A stretch of 64,000 nt of DNA from Angiostrongylus vasorum. Its lineage: Eukaryota; Nematoda; Chromadorea; Rhabditida; Metastrongylidae. The notes below the pieces were generated by a model, which did not search any database, was not told the DNA's origin, and saw only the letters and a list, made by a program, of their open reading frames with translations. The position numbers were made by a program, and so were the translations under genes. The DNA lies in contig JADANN010000026.1 in the NCBI GenBank assembly GCA_018806985.1, forward strand, positions 248,001-312,000, written 5' to 3'. How positions within the stretch are numbered: position 1 is the first letter of the stretch; the number at the start of each line of letters is the position of its first letter. Of this stretch, positions 24,740-37,800 are shown in pieces.

Positions 24740-25072
24740 ACTGCCTACTCTTTTTTAGCGGCAGGGGTATGTATTGCGAAATATAACTTCTATAATGCTG
24801 AGATATTTGCAAAACTCCGGATCGCAGGTGTCTGCGGTGGGGAACGAAAGCGCTATTGTCCTTTCCGGGGAGTAATGCGTTGGGCTCCCCCAAATCAATC
24901 CTGCTGACGGGTGATTGCTGATGGCAAAAGATCGACAGGACTAGCTGAGAGACAGGCGAAACGAAGGACCCGCATGGTGTGGTGGTGAACGCGTTACTCC
25001 ACGGAAAGGACAATAGCGCGTTCGTTCCCCACCGCAGACACCTGCGGTTCGGAGTTTTGCAAATATCTCAGC
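24740..25072. repeat. MITE-like fold-back element, second copy
   Basis: Arms of about 75-85 bp (24797-24872 and 24988-25072) are reverse complements, as at 9568-9761. The centre is longer and includes GGCGAAACGAAGGACCCGCA, linking it to the copy at 2.7 kb. The left flank 24740-24796 is shared with 9505-9567. Confidence 0.8.
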
Positions 25073-25349
25073 ATCACTAGAATTATCTGTTGGATTGTTT
25101 TGAAAATGTAAAAGAAGAACATCACATTTGAATAATCAGTCTCGTTCGGTAAAGCCAGTTGCAATATCTTTTATTTGTTCCGTCTGCACAGTGTGAAGGG
25201 AATAGCTGCGAGATAAGTAGAAACGGTGGCAGTTTCCTGAAAAGCTAATTCACATATGAATCATACCACCACGGATTTTTTGGGAAGATATCAGTCTCGT
25301 TGTGCAATCAGACTCATCGTATCTCCATCCAAATTGGCGGAATAGCATC

Positions 25350-25575
25350 ATTTGTCTCACAACACTATCTAAAGAAATGGTAACAATGTCAAGGTATGTA
25401 CTAACGTGGTAGGGATGCAGCATAACATCTGTGTTCCATCAATGCTTCACTAAAGCAGTGTGGGTTAGGGGTGTTCAGTTTCGTCGCCACATTAACAGGA
25501 ATGTGCGAGTTAGTGGATCGACTATTCTACCCTTAAGTCGGAATGTTTTCAGTGAATAGAGTTCTAGTTTACTTT
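25350..25575. repeat. Dispersed repeat shared with 58.75 kb
   Basis: Aligns over about 220 bases with 58750-58985 (CACTATCTAAAG, ATGGTAACAAT, GTTAGGGGTGTTC, then ACTCTTAA/ACCCTTAA). No coding pattern. It lies just upstream of a Penelope fragment, so it may belong to that element. Confidence 0.5.
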
Positions 25576-25689
25576 TCAGTAGATTTGAAAAAATTTTTGA
25601 TGAGACGGAAAAGTGGTTTCTTGCAGTTTTAAAAAGAATCAACTCTGGTAACATAATTTCTAACTCTCTAAAGCAGTATACCTAAAGAG

Positions 25690-26535
25690 AGCTGGCTTCC
25701 ACTTTCTTAACGTTCAAATCAACTTATCAAGAAGCGCTTACATGACAAAGTGGTACCGGAAAATCAAATAACAAAACATCCTGGTTCATTTCCTCTCTTC
25801 CTAACCTTCACACAGAAAGAGGACGCTTGTGAGAAACATGCTTCGAACAGCCACCTCTGTTTGCCCAACTAAGGGAACTAAAGGAAGGATCGCGTGACTT
25901 GGCTCGGCAAATAGCCATCTCCAATGGCTACAAAATAGTAACCCCACGAGATAAGTTTAGAAGGAGAGCGACGCGCCCAAGCGAAACACTTGGCCAAAAG
26001 AAAGTCCCGTTTATGCTGCCCTTTATTAGCGATGAAGTAAGCGTAGCGATTAAACGATGCTTAAGAAGGGCAGGTCTAGAGGAATCGGTAGCGATAGTTG
26101 AAATACCACCGGACACTCTACGTCGTCAGTTAGTTCATAGCGGCTTTTATGACCGTCAATGTGAAACAACAAACTACGTAATTTGTCTTTACGGCAGGGA
26201 ATGGTGATTGCATGAGTTCAGGAACGATATAGCTGATTTCTTGTAGTAATTGCGGAGATGAATATATTGGCGAAACGGGTAGACCCTTGTGTATCCGTAT
26301 AAAAGAACACCTAGATAGCAAACGAAAACTAAGACAAAGTACCCCACTAGGCACGCATAGGATACAAAAAGCATAGTGGAGACGATTTTTGAAGTAAAAG
26401 TAAATACGCTTGCACAGGAGACTAAAACACCAGCACGAAAACTTCTTGAGGCTTTTTGGATAAATGCCAAAACCCTACAATGAATAGCAGGGATGAATGC
26501 CCAGAGGTCATACGCGACCCTGACCCCTGTATGTT
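25690..26535 (+). mobile_element. Penelope-like element, GIY-YIG endonuclease fragment
   Basis: Positions 25730-25890 match the region after the reverse transcriptase of the 55-kb copy. Frame 25899-26207 gives ARQIAISNGYKI and PDTLRRQLVHSG, and 26215-26350 the GIY-YIG domain (LISCSNCGDEYIGETGRPL, RIKEHLDSK), with a stop replacing part of the GIY strand (GTI then TAG). The last part (EAFWIN-like) continues to 26480. The domain nicks target DNA in intact elements; this copy is broken by stops and frameshifts. Confidence 0.75.
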
Positions 26536-26737
26536 CGCATCAATTTCTGATGTGGGATGGTGCAGTCATCAACCACATGAGACCATAATCAGCCCTTCTA
26601 ATCCACGTAAAAAAAGCGGTGGGGGTTTTTTTCGAGAAGCTGTTGACCATGTGACTGCCATTTAGATTCTCGTCTTTTTTGTATGTGTTCTTGGAGTGCT
26701 TGGCCTGGTAAATTGTATACCAGTATACCCTTTCAGG

Positions 26738-26850
26738 CTCTGAAGGGGGACGACACTGCCAAAACTTCAGCCACTGTTGTATTGTGTGTTTTTGCATGGA
26801 AGTAAATGTATCTGTATAATAGCCTCTCGATTGCTGAACAGGAAAATGAC
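26738..26850 (+). other. Degenerate Penelope terminal motif
   Basis: CTCTGAAGGGGGACGACACT followed by CCAAAACTTCAG and CCACTGTTGTATTGTGTG is a decayed form of the motif at 5433-5480. It is followed by a CTCTCGATTGCTGAACAGG block as in the 5.3-kb palindrome. It marks the 3' end of the Penelope fragment upstream. Confidence 0.55.
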
Positions 26851-26959
26851 GCATAAAACAACATATTTCATTTCTAGACTATTGGAAGGTAATGTTTATG
26901 TTAACCGACATTTGTTTAAGCTCGGAATAAATAGTCACTGTATTTTTTTCCAACTGATG

Positions 26960-27023
26960 AGTTAAGACAACTTGTTACAACACATTCATTTGTCTAACGT
27001 TTCGATGTCTTCGCCTTCTTCAG
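26960..27023 (-). other. Penelope-type terminal motif, minus strand
   Basis: Read on the minus strand: CTGAAGAAGGCGAAGACATC then GAAACGTTAGACAAATG. The core CTGANGA...GAAAC matches the 5.4- and 56.7-kb copies. With the plus-strand motif at 26.74 kb it gives an opposed pair. Confidence 0.5.
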
Positions 27024-27599
27024 AATCAAAATGAATGGATTCGATTCTCCACAGCTGTTGGTGCTCGCGATATTGGCCTTCGTGGTCGCATCCACTCGAA
27101 TATTCTGGAGTGGAGCAAAGTTCAAATTAGACCCTCACCCGGCATTGCTCTTTCTACAAAACTGTTCTTGACTGAATGATCACTGGTAGTAAATTATTTT
27201 CATTAAGGCAGTGCTTCCTATAGCACTTCATTGGCTGTCCACCTTTTAAAGCCGCAGTTATTCCAGTGGAATTACCTCTGCAGTTATCTTTTGTCACAAG
27301 TGAGCCTTTGGAGAAAAATAGAGCCGAATCGAGCGGAATGAATGGAACAGCGTACGAATGAAAGGACCTCGCCCTAAAGTGACCTATTTATCGACCACTA
27401 TATCAAACATGCCATCGGTAATCGCTTTAATTGATCAGAGTCGAAGTGATATCAATAGTCTTCAATCGTGGCGCTTCTGAACTGCTCCATGAGATCTGCT
27501 CCCTGGAAAGATATGAAATGACCTGGACGTGAGGTCTAGTTGTAGCAATGGATCTCAAACCTGCTTCAATAAACTATGACTAAATAGAAGTCAAAAGAT
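27024..27599. other. No gene recognised
   Basis: Unassigned sequence between a Penelope terminal motif and a SINE remnant. Confidence 0.3.
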
Positions 27600-27770
27600 G
27601 ATAGATGCTTAAAGAAAACTACGCTTTCGACTTTACTAAGTACTGCATGTGTGAATGAATGGGTAACTGCTATAACTTGCTGTTGCCCAGTGATATATCA
27701 GCTCGGTTCTGCTATCCTCTTAGACAAGTCTGGTACCAACTTGCCGATCCTCAAAGGGAATGTGGGTCGT
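27600..27770 (-). repeat. SINE remnant, reverse
   Basis: Retains CTGCTATCCTCTTAGACAAG and TCTGGTACCAACTTGCCGAT from the family body in reverse orientation; the head and much of the 3' part are lost. Confidence 0.55.
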
Positions 27771-29135
27771 GGTTAGCCCATAAGGCCGAACTGACACCAC
27801 ATGCTATTCACCATTTGACAAGTTAAGATAATTTCAGTTCTGTTAATCCACTCCAGCATTAATTGAATAGTTTAATTATGCTTTTCACAAACGCTGATAT
27901 GTTTTGCTAGAACTTTTAGATCCTTCTGAACGTGAGATGCCAAAAGAGTTATGCAAACAACGGCAAGCCATCGGTTAATTGGAAAGCACCTTTAGAGTAT
28001 TTTGACAAGCGGCTTCTTGAAGAAGGAAATGGAAGTCGGGTAAAGAAGGGTACACCATAGCCTTCCTGTTATAGGGTCAAGACATCCCCCCACTCTTCCG
28101 GCAATCACATTGAACACACCCTTTCGTAAAGGACAGAAATGAAGGGCGTTTGCCGCAAAATCGCTGACACTTTTAACCAAATTGTCATGACAGGAAGTCT
28201 ACTGCAGTGGCTGACAATCAGGCTACCAGATTTCACACACTTCTCTCTTGCGACGTTCTTCCATGATTGCAATGTTGTTATTCACACAACGCCTATTAGC
28301 AGCAGTAGTACACTTTTTGCGTTGTCAATTAAGACGCAGGAGGGTGAACTTGTGGGCATTTTTAATCGACTCTAACTGAAAAAAAGTCAATTTCTTTTGT
28401 AAAGAGGCTCCTGAGTATTCTTATAGGAGTAAAGAACTCGGATATGAGCTAGATCACCTTTATAAAAAGAAGAACAATTTCATTCCTCGAGCTTTCCAGT
28501 ATTGGATCATCCACATTAGTCATCAAGTACTGTCTATCGGTCTCTTAGTATTTCACTCTCATCGTGCATAATTTTAGCCATGTAGTAAATGCAGAAATTT
28601 CAATTTTGTTCGTCTAATAGGATTGCACCTAAGCAATAATGGAAGTAAATGCTGACTTCAACGTTATCAATAAAGGCTACTGTCAAGCGAACGTAGGCAA
28701 TGATGCGTTCACCCCTGTAACAAGCCTTAAGCTAAGAATTCTATCAATACTTAGGGTTAAATGTTAAGTCGTCGTGAAGAGTCAAAAGTTTATGTGGAGT
28801 CATACTAATAGCGAATAATCTTCTCTGAATACTAGTTTGAAGCTACTGCTTAATGTACTAACATGATATGATAGCAGTTTCCACAGAAATCACCGCAAGG
28901 TTGAATGACTCCGATTTTTGTCACACAAAAATTAACACTCAAGGTCTTTCGCGTACTCGCTTCCTGCTGATTGCGCTCATCGTTAAACTCCCTAAAATAT
29001 AACCATACTTAAACAAAGGGCTAGAATAAAGCGCTACTCACCGTTTTTTGATGAACATTTTCATTTGCGCATGCAAGTAATATTGTCTTTTAGTCTTGGA
29101 TGTTGATTTTTTATTTTGTGTCCCATCTCGTGATT
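27771..29135. other. Upstream region of the vWA-domain gene
   Basis: AT-rich, with no recognised exon. Any promoter of the downstream gene should lie here or further upstream. No core element can be assigned with confidence. Confidence 0.35.
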
Positions 29136-29142
29136 GTTTCAG
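29136..29142 (+). promoter_or_regulatory. Candidate spliced-leader trans-splice acceptor
   Basis: GTTTCAG abuts the ATG at 29143, after the T-rich stretch 29107-29119. In nematodes such an acceptor directly before the start codon often receives the spliced leader. It could instead be a normal acceptor of an unseen 5' exon. Confidence 0.4.
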
Positions 29143-29541
29143 ATGCAATTTCTCCTCGTGATTGTTTCTGCGTCGATCGTAAACGCGGTTCGTTTAGCTA
29201 GTAAACACACCTTTGATGCTATACGATTGTATGTTGTTGTGTTATTGAATTGTGCGAGAGGAACTGAATCGTTCTCAGGATGTGGGCTACTATGATATTG
29301 CATCAACTAGATCACCCACAGATTCCCATGCTTATTCTTTAACACATCCAAAAGCTGTTCAGTATAGACCGATACAACGTAGGAATTATGAGCCATCGGT
29401 AAGAAGCGCTGTCACAGCTCAGCTGAAATCCATCACCGCATGTATCCTTCTAGGTCTCCGAATTCGAAAACGGCAGCGACATTACTGGGCTCATGGATTT
29501 GATGACAGATCTTCGCAAGACAGCACAAGAAAGTGGAATTG
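29143..29541 (+). CDS. Signal-peptide and N-terminal exons, probably of the vWA-domain gene
   Basis: The start at 29143 gives MQFLLVIVSASIVNAVRLA, a short hydrophobic signal peptide with a plausible VNA cleavage site. Exon 1 ends at 29200 (donor GTAAAC, phase 1). Exon 2 is taken as 29259-29398, phase-consistent through AAG, although its acceptor is weak; a better acceptor at 29279 would need a donor at 29179. Exon 2 encodes DVGYYDIASTRSPTDSH and ends NYEPS before GTAAGA. Exon 3, 29454-29541, encodes VSEFENGSDI and LMDLMTDLRKTAQESG, ending in phase 1 before GTGAGA. No known domain. The link to the downstream vWA exons is inferred from strand, secretion signal and lack of another gene; a possible connecting exon starts at 30658 (after TGTGTTAG). 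Confidence 0.55.
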
Positions 29542-29934
29542 GTGAGATATGATTTTTGCACTTTATCCAAATTTTCATTTGCCGGATTTATACTTTGACT
29601 GCGTCCAGTTGACACCGAAGTGTGTTTGATTCGATTAGTTGTGCAGCAATTGCTTATCATTTTCGTCTGTACACAATTTTATTAAGTAATTTTAAACGGT
29701 TTATTACTATATTGCTCAAGTCTTCTCCTAGAAGTGTTTCTGTCATCCTTAAAGTGGTTTTCTATGTTTCACAATTTCACGACTTGTATCTTCGAACAAT
29801 AGCATCAGCTACTAACACATAACGCAGAACTTCTAATTCTGCTTGGTTGACTTCACGAACTTGCCAGTTTCTCGATTATTTGAAGGGTTGAGAACGTCAT
29901 GGTATCATAGAATCCTTTTGCTTCATAAGAAGGC

Positions 29935-30210
29935 ATGTGGAGCAGTGGTCGGAGGTGCCCAGCAATACACATGGGATCAATTCCAGCGCCCAAGCATTAC
30001 CAAGCCTTCCATCTTTCCGGGCTCGGAAAATTGGCACCAGACTTGTCTACTAGGATAATAGCACTGAGTCAACATATTGATAGGCCAGCGCGAGTGACTG
30101 TAAAGGCCAGATATGCATTCAATCACCCCCCAACAATGCTTAGCGAAGTCGAATGCATGGCGCATCCCTCAGGGATTGATCAACGCTGAGAGCTTTATCA
30201 TTTTTTTCTT
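29935..30210 (+). repeat. tRNA-derived SINE
   Basis: Near full copy: head TGTGGAGCAGTGGTCGGAGG and GGGATCAATTCC, body GGCACCAGACTTG, GATATGCATTCAATCACC, and end CCCTCAGGGATTGATCAACG followed by GAGAGCTTTATC and a T run. Lies in an intron of the putative secreted vWA gene. Confidence 0.7.
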
Positions 30211-30879
30211 TTTACTTTGCTCCATCGCTCTACAGGTATCCACAGTACGTTGCTATAAGAATGTGTGAACGTTTTGTAGCATATTTTGAGTCAATTTCAT
30301 CATTTTTTTTATACCTAGCTACCTATTCCACAGGGAGAGTCATGAATAATCACAGCGATTATGGTGTAGTAACCTTTTGAACGATTCTTTTGAACGGTTA
30401 TCAGTCAGGTTAACGGCCAATTGATTCGTTCGAAAGGAGAGTTTTTGCAAATTGTTAAATGCAGAGAAAACCTTTTCATGAACCATGAGTGATATAAGAT
30501 TTATGTTGAACAAGTTAACCACTGAGTATGAAAAGCGCAACAAAAACCTTTGTGTAACAGAACAAACCACTGTGAGGAAGTTCATAGTGTGCGAAGCACT
30601 TCGTCCACTTTGTTTACTGTGCACATGAATAGCATAGAGCATATCTTTTTGTGTTAGATGTTGAAAGGGGTTACTTTACAACTTCACAACTTGTATCGTC
30701 CATCAAAAACAACTAGTGAAAGTACCACTTATATCACTTGTGAACCCGTTAATCATCTAGCATCTAGTGTGAATGCCCATAGGAAAATGGTTGCAGGTAT
30801 CCGGCACAGCACAACTGGATCACTGATTCTATCGCGTGTACTAGGCTGACCTAGACCATCATCGCTAGGTAAAGGCCTT

Positions 30880-31050
30880 ATGGTGGGAAGTGCTGACTTG
30901 GTATATCGCTAAACCAACGAAAATCATTGCATAAACTAGATATGCATACATTCACCCTTTTTTTTTCATATTTTTTTACGATGCTTGATGGAGGCTAATT
31001 CATAGTGCATCATTTAAGGATTGGTCAATCTTGAGAGCGTTATCTCGCAT
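30880..31050 (+). repeat. SINE 3' half, diverged
   Basis: Keeps AGATATGCATACATTCACC, GATGCTTGATGGAG and GATTGGTCAATCTTGAGAGC of the family 3' half, interrupted by a T-rich stretch at 30960-30977. Head absent. Confidence 0.5.
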
Positions 31051-31861
31051 TCCTTTTAACTAGTTTGAGCGACCACCACTAAAATGCACTCATCCTCGTC
31101 GTTCAATGGGTTCAACCTATTGAGGAGGCGCGAAAAGTATACGAACATCACATTTTTTGACATTTCGACCTTTTTCACGTGTTAGTGGAGAAAAGTCAGC
31201 CACGGATAGCTCACAGGTCTCTGTTGTTATATGGACTATTAGCTGCTTCGACGTAAAAATATTAACATATTCTTAGCATAAGAAACCATATTGGAAGAAT
31301 GAACTCTACTTATAATTCGACACCTAGCCTCCTTTACTGACTTCAACTTCTACTTCATTCTAGTAGTTCAAAGATGCCAATTTTTCATCACTACGGTAAA
31401 GATTTTTCCTCAGTTTTTCGATTTGAATGTTTAGAAAAAAATATAAAGCAAATGGAAAAAGAAACAAAAGATTTCGCTCACAATACTTGTGCCAGTATAG
31501 TGGCTTGGCGAAAAGTGCTATAGCATGCATTAAAGTCTTCAACTAAGTGAAAACCTTAGTGGTTAAGAGAGGAAAATCATTGCAAAATAAACAAGTTTGG
31601 AATGATTCCCCATCATCTCTGAAGGACAATTAATCTATTCAAGTACTTTGTAAGCACTTTATGAGCGAAACAGTGACACGATCAACTACGAGTTGTAACT
31701 AACATCTCGCCTACGTAGCCAGTTGTGTGACTGGGAAGCTCTTTAAACCTTCTAAAGTGCCTTTTTGCAAAAAACTTTTATTGGTTTTTGTAAAATATAT
31801 GTTTCCATACGCAAAAATTGCTTCTAGCTTCTATATTTGGTTAATAGAGCGCATATAACAG

Positions 31862-34800
31862 ATGCCTTCAGCATGCCCCGTCGACGTGCTGTTCGTTCTT
31901 GATGCGACGGGTTCGATGCAGAATGTGTTCAAACAGTCTTTAGTGTACATAACGAAAGTTGGTATTCTTCTCACTTCATGGTCAAGTATGGATAAGACTA
32001 GCACCATATCTTATTCTCTCCTTGTTCATAAATGACGCGCAAGAACTGTTCTAGAGAAAACTGAGTGCATTTTGTTATGTTTAGGTGCTAGAAGGACTTA
32101 CGATTTCCCCTACGGCTGATCGAGTTGGAGTGATTCTGTACAGCAGTTCAATTAGAAAAAAGGAGAAGATAAAATTGGGATCAATAAACGATGCTGTGAA
32201 GCTTGCCACAGCGATTAAAGGTTGTTAAAAGGGAACATATGGAACGGTGGCCTATTTCAGTCAATTATTTACTGGTTGAATTTTACGTTATGCAGCATTA
32301 CCATTTCTCTCCGGAATCACATCCACGGGTGCGGCTCTCGAAACTAGCCATGGATTCCTTAAAAGCTCGAAGGTCTAACGTTCGCACCAGTGCTGTTGTA
32401 ATGACCGACGGATTTAGGTTGTTTTGAGTTCACTTCTCTTTGGTATAGAAAAACACTGACAGTATGCCTTTCAGCTATGACATAGTAAACGAATACGCAG
32501 CGAACCTTCGTAGAATGCCAAATGTCAGTGTGTATACCGTGGCTATAGGTGAAATCTATGTAAGGTAATTTCATCGATATGTAGCAAAAAGTTGAAATAG
32601 ATAATCTAGAACATTGCTGACGGTCAATTTCTCTTAAACATCAGCCCTCGATGAATGCATGCGAGGTTGAGTACGTTGTGTACTGGGGATTGTTGTGTGG
32701 AAAATATCAAACGTACTGCACCTTGGGAACGTTCAATGAACTTTGTATTGAGGCCTATAGATGGCTCATACGTATCAGAGTTAAGACGATGTCATATTTA
32801 ATGTGATGACCAAAGCTACTCATGGCAAGCCCCAGCTGAGGAAAGTTTATCTCTTAACAGTGGACGTAGAGCGTTTCTGCAGACGAACGGTACTATGACG
32901 AAATTCACCACATCATAGAAGAGTGAAAGTGTTTTCTGCCGTTCTCATCCCTGAAATTCTACACAGGAGTGAACTATTACTTTCGTGAAATTCTTTCTTT
33001 TCGCTCCAATGATGAGGAATCCGCCAAATTTGTTGGTTGAATTCCCAAGAGAGCCATAAGCAAGAATTTGTTTACATCTATAGCCTATTTTTGGATGAAG
33101 TTCTTGTACTGAGAGCATCGTTGTGAAATACAAACTGCTCATCTAGTGACAGTGCTAAGACACCTGGGAGTTTCAAAGCAATAGAGAAGAACCTGTCTCT
33201 AAAAATTATCATGCCGATCCGCAAAAGAACCATAGGCCATCACAAAATTGCAATAAAAGTTAGCCTTTAGCGAAGAAAAGCAACGGTATTACTGGAAGCT
33301 GAGAAATTTAAGAAAAGAATTCGCAGTGCTCTCCAAGATTTCGTTGATTACAATGTAAGAACAAGGTTTTGCCTCTCACAAGGCAGGACAGAAAAGTTAT
33401 TTCATACAGAATGCTGAAGAAGATGGTCACACACCACCACTATTTCGGTGACTTCCGCAGCCACGTACACTTCCCTTTATATCGTATTGTGGCAGCTGAA
33501 TATTTTACCATAGCATTACTTTCACCTTATTTCTGACAAGCAACCTCACAGCATTCGGTCCTGAAAGAATTAGACATGGAAATTTGAAGGAACAAAAGTC
33601 TTCACCTGCACTCGCAAGCCCTGCTTTTTAAACCATATCTACAGAAGAAAAACCATAGGATCATATTGTTCCAAGGAAAGTGGAATGCACAATATTTGGA
33701 AATTATTGCCGAATCTTCGTTCCCATAAGCTGTATAGTCGAATTGTCCTCAGTAGAGTTAGCAGAAGGTTGGACGAAGAACAACACCACGAGCAGCGGAA
33801 CACTTTGGAGGCAGTACTATGAAGTACAGGCACAAATGGGTACTTCAAAACCAACTATGCTTTAGCGTCGGTGTGTCTAGTCAACATGTATTCCCTTCAT
33901 TGATAAGTTAACACGAGGTTGACAAACAATTTTATTCAGCGAGCGTTTCGGCGTCTTCATCTTTCCTAGAGCCGATGATCCAAGTCGATGGTCCACAGTC
34001 TTTCGTACTGTGGATGTCGACTGTGGAGGCCGAATACAGTTGTTAATCAACCTCGTGTAAGCTTACCTGTAAAGAAATACAAATATATACTCTTAGCAAC
34101 GCCCTTACGATTTGTCGACAATTGATAGGTGAACAGGTGAGAGCTAGGAGTGATTAATTCACTACAACTCAGGAATGAATCGTTGAAAAGAAATTCAATT
34201 TGACATGTTTGATTAAGGTAGCGTTGTTAAAACTGCTTATTTTGCCTGAAGAATTTAACGCTGTCTTATTCTGATGTACTCCTACGTGAAAATTACCAGT
34301 CAACATGCTCAGAAAAGAACTGGAAACCATAGCTGGAACGCCAAGTAATACACTCTACGGATCATCATCCCATGGCCAGCTAGTGAAGCTCATCAAAAAG
34401 TGCAATGATCAACCCACGAAGCACGAGAAGGTAAGCATGAAGCATCTGGTTTCCAATCTACAAAGGCGTTGGGAATAAAACACACCAAAGTCGTGTACCA
34501 TCCATCGTCTTATTGCTTTTACGCGGCTTTTTTTCAAATTATTATATAATTTATTGGGACATTTTCGACAAATCCCTAATTTCGTAGCCTACTTCTTTTT
34601 AGTGCTATTTATGTTAGTATTAACATGGAAACTTAGATCGCACTCTCTTTCATATCATGCGGACTCTAATCCTGCTTCTATGCGTTTTATCTCGTTTGCG
34701 ATGACAGTCTAGAGAACCACTGAGGATCTGTCATCTTTCTCTACCATTGAAATGCAAGGTGTTGTTCGAGCATGACCTTGAACCGTGAGATAACCGTATT

Positions 34801-37800
34801 AGGAATCCTGATGACTTCACCACAGGCACGGACAGCTCTTTTTGTATAAAGTTGAGGCTTAATGCCTTGCCACTACAGTTCTTCCAAGATGGCAATAATC
34901 CTTGGTGGCAAGCGCGGTTCTTTTGATCAGTCGACTGCTACGTTGAGGACGAGAATGTTCTAATAACGTCAATACCACTCTTACTATGAAATAGAATTTA
35001 ACAAAACTATCAAAAACTTTGTCCGATATCAGCAATGCTTTCAATATTACTAAAAAAGTCTACGTAATTAATCCCACTTTTCTCTATTAAATGTTGATGC
35101 AGAAAAGGACTTGTTTTCCACTCTAGCACTAGGTTTCATTATCAGTCGCTAGGAAGTTATCAATCTTGTGCAAGGAATCTTAAGTTCTCACAACTTACCC
35201 TTAACCCTTCTTTGATAATTGCGAATTTCACAAAGAATTCCAAAACGAATTGGAATAAACCTGCTTTTTTAGGTGGATACTGCTACAGTACATTACACTA
35301 AAAACCGTTACGGACAACCAAGGTCGAAATCTCATTCCTATACCTCATTTGGATGAAATCTCTTATGAAGAACTAAGTGGAGATGGATCTGGCTATGGTA
35401 CGAAGAGAACAACTTCACCGAACCTTTGTTTATAAAACTATTTCTGAATTTTAGAGTCAACAAGAGTTTCGGGAAACAACTTGGAAAGCTCTGGATGGGA
35501 CGATCAGAAATCGGGTTTGCAAGTCGTTAGATTCTGTAATTAGAGCAAAAACACTGCTAAATGTAGGTATTTATAGGCAATGAGGGGTTTGAAATATTCG
35601 GAAACTGAGGGCTCCGGCTTCTTGGCAGATCAGCAGAATTCTGGAGGATCTGCTCGTACCGCCTCCAACGTGCTTAAAGATGACTCGCCAAGTAGTATTT
35701 CGTGCATATTGTAGTTGTAATCGCAAACGCGGCCTAAAGTCCACATAGCACCAGACATATTCTCGATCCCCTAAATATACGCTTGCATGAAATAAGTATC
35801 GTTGCTTCATTCATTTGTTTTACAATAATTTTATATTTACAGCTACCATACAGCCAACGGATCTTCTAAATTCGATTGGTAATGGGAATGAAGAAGAGCG
35901 AAACATCAAGAACATTGCTGCAAGTTCGTTAGAAATGTTTTTGGGCCATTACAATATCCGTAGAAGTCAAAGCTCTGCCATTAGGGAAAAAGTGGATATG
36001 AAATATCTGGCTGTCACCGTTATAGTCTCGCAATGACAAGACATCTCCTGGCAAGGCATCGTATGAGGGATGCGGTTCAATTTGGATAACATTGCCCTAA
36101 ATCGGAAACGAGGAAAACTCGAAAAACAATGATCACTGACAAACATGCTGAATTCGAGTTGTGTTGTCAGGTTCTCATTCTGTATTCTACCAGATTTTAT
36201 GTCAACCGTACTGACTACATTCACTGTAGGAAGACAAAAAAGAATGGCGGATAGAGCTCTCAGGTGTTTCGATCCTTGAGGAATATGCAATTCCTTCGAC
36301 TTTATTAATTATCGATGCAGATTATTGAATGCATATCTGGCATATAAAACAAAGTGCGATGGGTTTGCTATTCTCTCAGACCAGTGTTGTGCTAACGAAT
36401 TGATCCTAGAGCGATAGAATGGTTGTTGAGCCTTGAGAAGGGGTAGAATCAGGAACCACGTGTGCTTTGCAGAACATCTCTAACGACTGCACTACAAGCG
36501 CCCCAGTGGAGGCGAATTTGTATATTCGTTTATTTGTTAGTGGGATTAACCTAAGAAAGGTTTGCTGGCATAAAATAAAGAGCTTATTAACGGAACTCGA
36601 AAACCCCGATGTTCGTGTGTGTGGTTTGACTCTTTAAAGTTGTCACCAACGTTCTAATCTTTTCTTTTTTTATACGTTTAGTTACGTTCATAATCAACGA
36701 CGTTTTTCGGGATATTCACATGTATCCAGTTGCTGCTTGAGGACATTTGATCTTTCTATTAATGTCGTGGAATGCCGGCTAATTTCCACCTCGAATTCTG
36801 GCACGATCCTGCAAAGGCATTTGTAGGTCATCACCAGCAACTGTCAATCAAAAAGTACTTCTCAGACAACTTTAGAACCCTATTTTCTTAGTGCGCAGGA
36901 ATAAGAGGCTTGGTTGAGAAGAGACCGGAGTGCTAGGGGTGTTAAGCGGCTTTTTCTACCTCTGGGTATTCGCACAGCTTTAGTACGTTGTTCAATCGTT
37001 AATAGCAGTGATCATACTTCTAGTTGTCGAATTTTTTAGATGACAGAGTTGGAGAAAAATTGATGAAGCTGAATACAAATAAAGTTCAACGTTTTTGATG
37101 AATCTGTGCTTATAGGAGAGGATTACTCTTGGCAAACAACTATGGTTAAAGCATTCCATCATAGTATTATTAATCTTGAAATGTTTTTGTTGCTTGAGAT
37201 TTATAAGAAGAGTAGAAGTGAAAAATGGTGAAACAATAGGTGAATTTTTAGGAAGAGCTCAATTCATGTTAATCTGTCTGTTTATGGATGTGAATACATT
37301 GAAGATGAATGAATGCAAGGAAGTCCAATACAGCTAAAACAAGTTACGAAAGCTGGATAGTGATTTGATATGGGATTCAAGTATTCCTTGCTTCATGGAT
37401 TGGACTTCCCGCATTTAATAAATAACTTGTGGATTTGATATAGCAATTTGGGGTACCTTTTTTATAAATATATAGTAAACCACAAGTTGCACTGCCGTTA
37501 ACGATAGTAGTGTCGAGCATTCATTTGTACTCAGTTCCGAGATTTCTTCATGGAAAACGGCTACAGTTTTTTATTTCAGTTCCCACCTGTCGTTACGACA
37601 TTGTCCTTGTGTTCGACGCATCTGGATCACTTAAGGGAAGGTTTGCAGACGAACTTGAAGTTGCCACTCACCTCATTGATAAATTAGTAATCGGTCCCAA
37701 TGACTCTAAGGTAGGTGTCATTTTACTTCAACGCTCTTCTTTAGAATGGACTAATCCGCCGTATTGGAACCTCTACATGAAGCTGAATGGGTTGACTGAT

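Noticed and set aside
32203..32427. 74-codon plus ORF as a separate gene
   Set aside because: It reads vWA exon 3 in a neighbouring frame before the frame break; only its last part is the true domain frame.
33908..34021. Rho-independent terminator or riboswitch
   Set aside because: Eukaryotic intron context; the hairpins belong to a mobile-element end.
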